In this document: positions 5,747 through 9,382 of the stretch, piece by piece | Numbering within the stretch: the stretch's first letter is position 1 | Layout: every line of letters starts with the position of its first letter | Translations under genes and position numbers: made by a program | The notes under the pieces: generated by a model | What the model was told of the DNA's origin: nothing | The model's database searches: none | What the model saw: the letters and a program-made list of their open reading frames with translations, nothing else | Source of the DNA: an uncultured Traorella sp. | Lineage (GTDB): Bacteria; Bacillota_I; Bacilli_A; Erysipelotrichales; Erysipelotrichaceae | Assembly: GCA_945938205.1 (NCBI GenBank) | Contig: CAMEUL010000042.1 | Location: 1 to 9,382 of the forward strand | Direction of reading: 5' to 3' | DNA: 9,382 nucleotides

Positions 5747-6205
5747 ATGAGAAAAAAAGAAAAGACGCCTTTTGTCAATTTCATTCTGTTTCTGATGTTT
5801 TGCCTTTTGCTGTTTTTAGGCGCAAAAATCAATGAAAAAAAGAAGTGGATCGAATTACCTGCGATCAGTACATGGATTCCTTATGAAAGTTGGCTGAATG
5901 ATTATGATCGCAGTGTTTCTAAGAATATTGAATATCATCTTCTGACAGAGAATATCTATACGAATGGTACCAATACCTGCGCTGTTCTATTTGATGGTAT
6001 CGTGCTTGAAGTTAAAGATGATCAGGTTACCATTCTTCATGACAATCAGGTTCAGGCTGTTTATGGACATATGCAGGAAATTCTTGTGAAAGCGGATGAA
6101 AGAATCTTAAAGGGACAGAAAATAGGTACATTTGAAGAATCACTAACACTTGATTTTAAAAAGGATCAAAAGGTTTTGACTTATGAGGAAGTGCTGAAAC
6201 TGTGA
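5747..6205 (+). CDS. SpoIVFA-like membrane protein with degenerate M23 domain
   Basis: A 152-residue protein with an N-terminal transmembrane segment (about 9-27) and an extracytoplasmic part. Residues 78-128 (AVLFDGIVLEVKDD, QAVYGHMQEILVKADERILKGQKIG) match the central strands of an M23/LytM domain. The catalytic H-x3-D and the terminal H-x-H are both absent, so it cannot be a working endopeptidase. In B. subtilis, SpoIVFA has the same layout (264 residues) and holds SpoIVFB inactive together with BofA until a signal arrives from the forespore. This copy is much shorter. It begins 8 nt after minD without a clear Shine-Dalgarno sequence, which suggests reinitiation or coupling. It overlaps the spoIVFB start in GTGA. 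Identity is inferred mostly from architecture and position. Confidence 0.8.
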   Translation: MRKKEKTPFVNFILFLMFCLLLFLGAKINEKKKWIELPAISTWIPYESWLNDYDRSVSKNIEYHLLTENIYTNGTNTCAVLFDGIVLEVKDDQVTILHDNQVQAVYGHMQEILVKADERILKGQKIGTFEESLTLDFKKDQKVLTYEEVLKL

Positions 6206-6834
6206 GATTTTATTTTTTACTGATCTGGGGAGTTTATCTGATTTTAGCTTTTTATTCTCATGTGATGAAAACCTTTTTGGTTTTGTTTCTATTGCTTTTC
6301 TTTCATGAGATGGCACATGTGCTTTGTGCAATGCTTTTCCATGTGAGAGTCAGTGAGATGATACTGACTCCTTTTGGCTTTTATGCAACCATTGATCATT
6401 TGGATTATCTGCCGAAACTAAAAAAGATCTGCATTTTGTTATGCGGACTTTTCATGCATATTTTATATCCCTTTGTATTTTTTTTGTTTTTGAAAATGGA
6501 ACTTATTTCAAATAATTATTTTGATTATCTTGTGAGAATCAACAACTCTATTCTGCTATTTAATCTTCTTCCGATCTATCCGCTGGATGGCGCAAGGATC
6601 ATCATGACATTTTTGGAGTTGTTTTTCAGTTATCCGTTTGCACGAAAAATGATTCAAATAATCTCTATAATGATCTGGATAATATGTTTTTATATGAGTT
6701 CTTTAAACATGAAACTGCTTTTTTTGTTTCTTGGTGTTTTCCTTTTTTTAGAGATAAAGAGAAATCCGGATGATTTGGTGGAATATGTCTACACGCAAAG
6801 AAAATATTTAAAATCATTAGAAAATCATGTATAA
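6202..6834 (+). CDS. spoIVFB: SpoIVFB-type site-2 intramembrane metalloprotease (M50)
   Basis: Polytopic zinc protease that cuts substrates within the membrane; in B. subtilis, SpoIVFB matures pro-sigma-K in the mother cell. The zinc motif HEMAH (H35, E36, H39) lies in the second hydrophobic segment. The third ligand D129 is in NLLPIYPLDGARI (121-133), the NPDG-type motif of the family. About five membrane segments are visible in 210 residues. There is no PDZ domain, as expected for SpoIVFB rather than RseP/RasP. The C-terminal tail (176-210) is charged; it may be a reduced CBS-like region, but I cannot recognise a full CBS domain. It starts with GTG at 6202, overlapping the previous stop (GTGA), with GAGGAAG 12-13 nt upstream. 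Pro-sigma-K is not visible in this window, so the substrate is unknown. Confidence 0.92.
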   Translation: MRFYFLLIWGVYLILAFYSHVMKTFLVLFLLLFFHEMAHVLCAMLFHVRVSEMILTPFGFYATIDHLDYLPKLKKICILLCGLFMHILYPFVFFLFLKMELISNNYFDYLVRINNSILLFNLLPIYPLDGARIIMTFLELFFSYPFARKMIQIISIMIWIICFYMSSLNMKLLFLFLGVFLFLEIKRNPDDLVEYVYTQRKYLKSLENHV

Positions 6835-6835
6835 T
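6807..6835 (+). promoter_or_regulatory. Likely promoter of the lipoprotein gene
   Basis: A perfect TATAAT at 6830-6835 overlaps the spoIVFB stop codon. TTTAAA at 6807-6812 lies 17 bp upstream and matches the -35 consensus at 4 of 6 positions. The predicted start is near 6842, at the AGGTGA ribosome site of the next gene, giving a leader of about 10 nt. The layout closely repeats the one before mreC. Confidence 0.45.
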
Positions 6836-6851
6836 AGGAACAGGTGATATT

Positions 6852-7811
6852 ATGATGAAAAAATGCTGGTGGATCATGATTCTGTTGCTTATGGTAAGCC
6901 CTATGAGTGGGTGCCGTATGAAACTTGTGAAAGTATGCGGAACGAATTATCCGGTGACATATTTGATTGAACGTATTGGTCAAAATTATGTGGAAGCTTG
7001 TAATCTTTCAAGTGATGATGCCATTCAGGTGGCAACGGTCAGTGATACTTTTTTAAGGGATCTGGATGAAGCAGAGGTTATTTTTACTATTTCATCTTTA
7101 GAACCTTATTACCCAATTTACAATGAAGAATTTACAAAAAACAGTAGCAAGATCATTGATCTAGCACATACCAGTGCAATCTATAAATTTGAACGCTATA
7201 CGACTACTAGCGTCAACAACCAGGAACTTGTAATAGAAGGACCTTATTATGAAGGAAGTATGTTTGAATCTATTGATACTTATGATAAAGATGTGATTCT
7301 TTGGATGGATCCAATCTCTATGATGAGCATGGCCAAGACCATTGCGAAAACACTTTCGGATCTGTATCCTGAAAACACTAAGGATTTTATGAAGCGTTAT
7401 GATGAATTGGAAGTAGAACTTGCAATGATGGATGCAGAATTTCAGAATATTCGACGAAATTCTAATAGGATTTCATTTGTAAGTGTAACACCAAGTTTTG
7501 GAAACTGGCAAAAATCTTATGGATTTAGTGTGTATCCATTGATCCTTTCAAAATATGGTGCTTTACCAACAGATGCACAGTTAGAAGAAATCTGTGAACA
7601 AATCAAGGATGCAGGTGTCAAATATATTGCTCATGAAGAAAATCTGAATGAAGACATGGAAGCTTTATTCAAAAAAGTGCAGGAAAAATGTAATTTGACA
7701 CGAATAGAATTGAATAACATTTCTTCAATTTCGGAAGAACAAATGAAAAACAATAAAAACTATATGTCACTGATGTATGAAAATATTTCTTCACTTGAGG
7801 CATTGAAATAA
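6852..7811 (+). CDS. ZnuA/TroA-like lipoprotein lacking canonical metal ligands
   Basis: A 319-residue exported lipoprotein: a hydrophobic signal peptide ends in the lipobox PMSGC with C21 as the lipid-anchored residue. The mature part follows the cluster A-I solute-binding protein pattern (zinc/manganese ABC importers): SSLEPYY at 81-87, ILWMDPISMMSMAKTIAKTL at 149-168, the long connecting helix at 170-200, SVTPSFGNWQKSYGF at 211-225 and a C-terminal MYENI. The residues that normally bind metal are not conserved. The His of the HxWxDP motif is I149, the THxAF region has no His, and the late Asp appears as ELNNI. Only two histidines occur, H106 and H261. No permease or ATPase gene is adjacent. 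It may bind another ligand or have a structural role (inference). AGGTGA at 6842-6847 supports ATG 6852. Confidence 0.8.
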   Translation: MMKKCWWIMILLLMVSPMSGCRMKLVKVCGTNYPVTYLIERIGQNYVEACNLSSDDAIQVATVSDTFLRDLDEAEVIFTISSLEPYYPIYNEEFTKNSSKIIDLAHTSAIYKFERYTTTSVNNQELVIEGPYYEGSMFESIDTYDKDVILWMDPISMMSMAKTIAKTLSDLYPENTKDFMKRYDELEVELAMMDAEFQNIRRNSNRISFVSVTPSFGNWQKSYGFSVYPLILSKYGALPTDAQLEEICEQIKDAGVKYIAHEENLNEDMEALFKKVQEKCNLTRIELNNISSISEEQMKNNKNYMSLMYENISSLEALK

Positions 7812-9371
7812 ATGTTACGGGTGAATGAATGTCATTTGGGATTGGATGATGACTGTTCAAAACTGAAAAGCGTCATTCAAAAAAAACTGAAAACTAAAGA
7901 TGATTTTACTTATGAAATCATTCGAGAAAGTTTGGATGCCCGTAAGAAACAGATTGTGAAAACCTATTGTGTAGATGTTACCATTGAGCATGAAGAAAAA
8001 TATCTTCATCTGAAAGATGTAACTGTTTCCAAGACAGTTCATTATCAGAATCCGTCCTACGCTTCGTTTGAAAAGCGTCCTGTTGTGATAGGAATGGGTC
8101 CCAGTGGACTGTATTGTGCTTTGCTTCTTGCGGAATGTAATGCACGGCCTATTGTCTTTGAAAGAGGCAGTATGGTTGAAAAAAGGCTGAAAGACATTGA
8201 ACTTTTCAGCAAAACAGGAATTTTGAATGAAAACAGCAATGTTCAGTTTGGAGAAGGGGGAGCCGGTACATTTTCAGATGGAAAACTGACCAGCCGCAGC
8301 AAAGATCCCCGCAGTCATAAGGTATTGGAAGAATTTGTGACCTTTGGTGCAGATCCCAAAATTCTTTATGAAGCGTATCCCCATATTGGCCGTGATCAAT
8401 TGGCTGAGATCATTCCAAGAATGCGTCAGAGAATTCTGGATCTGGGTGGAGAAATCTATTTTGATCATACGCTTGAAGATATTCATATTGAAAAGGATGT
8501 CATTACCAGAATTCAGGTCAACGGACAATGGATGCCCTGTGATGACTTGTTGTTAGGCATTGGACACAGTGCACGTGATACATTTCATATGCTTGCAGAT
8601 CGTCAGGTCATGTGTGAACCGAAAAACTTTGCAGTCGGTGTACGAATTGAACATGAGCAGACATTTATCAATCAGCAACAATATGGTGAATTTGCCGAAA
8701 AACTTCCACCAGCCAGTTATCGTCTGACACATACCACAAAAAAGGGAAGAGGGGTTTATACCTTCTGTATGTGTCCGGGCGGCGAAGTGGTAATGGCAAC
8801 ATCAAAGAAAGAACATTTGGTTGTTAATGGCATGAGCCTGCATGCACGTGATGGAAAAAATGCTAATAGTGCATTACTTGTACAGATACGAAAAGAAGAT
8901 GTTGGGGAAGAGTTGTTTGATGGCATGGATTTTCAGGAATCACTTGAAAAGAAGGCTTTTGAATTGGGGGGCAAGAATTATTATGCTCCTGTACAGAAAG
9001 TACAGGATTATCTTTGCCACCAGAAAAGTACAGGTTTAGGGAATATAAAACCTACGTATGCTTTAGGAACAACATGCTGTGATCTGCATGATCTATTTCC
9101 GGATTTCATCAATGAGGCACTTGAAGAAGGTCTTTGCGCATTTGACAGTAAAATGAAAGGATTTGCGCAAGGAGATGCTTTGTTATGTGGTGTGGAGTCA
9201 CGATCAACTTCACCGATACGCATCGTACGCAATAATGAGCTAACAAGTGTAAATATACAGAATCTGTATCCGATGGGTGAAGGTGCAGGATATGCAGGAG
9301 GCATCGTATCAGCAGCCATCGATGGCTTGAAATGCGCAGAAGAATGGATGAAAAGGAGAGGAAAAAAATGA
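7812..9371 (+). CDS. FAD-dependent protein, COG2509-type oxidoreductase
   Basis: A 519-residue protein. An N-terminal ~80-residue domain precedes a Rossmann FAD-binding fold with GMGPSG at 94-99 and acidic E117 ending the second strand. Next comes QFGEGGAGTFSDGKL at 145-159, a family hallmark. Near the C-terminus are ESRSTSPIRI (462-471) and the second FAD motif YPMGEGAGYAGGI (486-498). This is the widespread BaiN/HI0933-unlike group often annotated only as NAD(P)/FAD-dependent oxidoreductase; its substrate is not known to me. No transmembrane segment or signal peptide is present, so it is cytosolic. ATG 7812 directly follows the lipoprotein stop, with TTGAGG 11 nt upstream, indicating co-transcription. 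Its stop overlaps the next start in ATGA. All motifs appear intact and length is normal for the group. Confidence 0.92.
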   Translation: MLRVNECHLGLDDDCSKLKSVIQKKLKTKDDFTYEIIRESLDARKKQIVKTYCVDVTIEHEEKYLHLKDVTVSKTVHYQNPSYASFEKRPVVIGMGPSGLYCALLLAECNARPIVFERGSMVEKRLKDIELFSKTGILNENSNVQFGEGGAGTFSDGKLTSRSKDPRSHKVLEEFVTFGADPKILYEAYPHIGRDQLAEIIPRMRQRILDLGGEIYFDHTLEDIHIEKDVITRIQVNGQWMPCDDLLLGIGHSARDTFHMLADRQVMCEPKNFAVGVRIEHEQTFINQQQYGEFAEKLPPASYRLTHTTKKGRGVYTFCMCPGGEVVMATSKKEHLVVNGMSLHARDGKNANSALLVQIRKEDVGEELFDGMDFQESLEKKAFELGGKNYYAPVQKVQDYLCHQKSTGLGNIKPTYALGTTCCDLHDLFPDFINEALEEGLCAFDSKMKGFAQGDALLCGVESRSTSPIRIVRNNELTSVNIQNLYPMGEGAGYAGGIVSAAIDGLKCAEEWMKRRGKK

Positions 9372-9382
9372 AAAAGTTTTTA
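9368..9382 (+). CDS. Start of next gene, cut by the window edge
   Basis: ATG at 9368 overlaps the preceding TGA (ATGA) and is preceded by AAGGAGAGG at 9352-9360, a strong ribosome site. Only five codons are visible (MKKFL), too few to identify the product. The overlap indicates that it is in the same operon as the FAD-dependent gene. Confidence 0.6.

Noticed and set aside
1..9382. CRISPR arrays, tRNA, rRNA or riboswitches
   Set aside because: I saw no regularly spaced repeats, cloverleaf-like sequences or riboswitch-like leader; the intergenic gaps outside the IS are all under 200 bp.

Overview
The window looks like chromosomal DNA of a low-GC Bacillota. The best guess is the Erysipelotrichia or a close relative (inference): it is AT-rich, has strong AGGAGG-type ribosome binding sites, and its gene order resembles the Bacillus subtilis spoIIB-maf-radC-mreBCD-minCD-spoIVFA-spoIVFB region. 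No rRNA or other taxonomic marker is present to confirm this.

Left region (1-1669): an apparently intact IS1182-family insertion sequence. It has perfect 20-bp terminal inverted repeats, its own promoter, and one 462-residue DDE transposase with all three catalytic acids. Each end also carries a stem-loop that should block transcription entering from outside. The left end coincides with the window start, so the flank and any target-site duplication cannot be examined on that side. The right end abuts a host terminator (1657-1691) and forms the 5' arm of its hairpin, which suggests insertion into or beside a terminator.

Middle region (1690-6834): a compact, all-plus-strand cluster for cell shape, division-site placement and sporulation. 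In order it holds a 58-residue single-pass membrane protein of unknown function; a membrane-anchored SPOR-like protein at the place of SpoIIB; radC (JAMM domain); mreC and mreD (cell elongation scaffold); a divergent, cysteine-rich minC; minD; a degenerate M23 protein resembling SpoIVFA; and the site-2 protease SpoIVFB. Genes from mreC onward overlap or nearly touch, pointing to co-transcription and translational coupling. Compared with B. subtilis, maf and mreB are missing from the cluster.

Right region (6852-9382): a lipoprotein with the fold signature of zinc/manganese ABC-transporter binding proteins but without the usual metal-binding histidines; a 519-residue FAD-dependent protein (COG2509 type); and the first five codons of another gene that overlaps its stop.

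The gene order is mostly conserved. The points that most merit a second look are the unknown small membrane protein, the ligand-less lipoprotein, the cysteine-rich MinC, the probable non-AUG start of RadC, the terminator-like IS ends, and a recurring arrangement in which a -10 box lies only 13-17 nt before a start codon.
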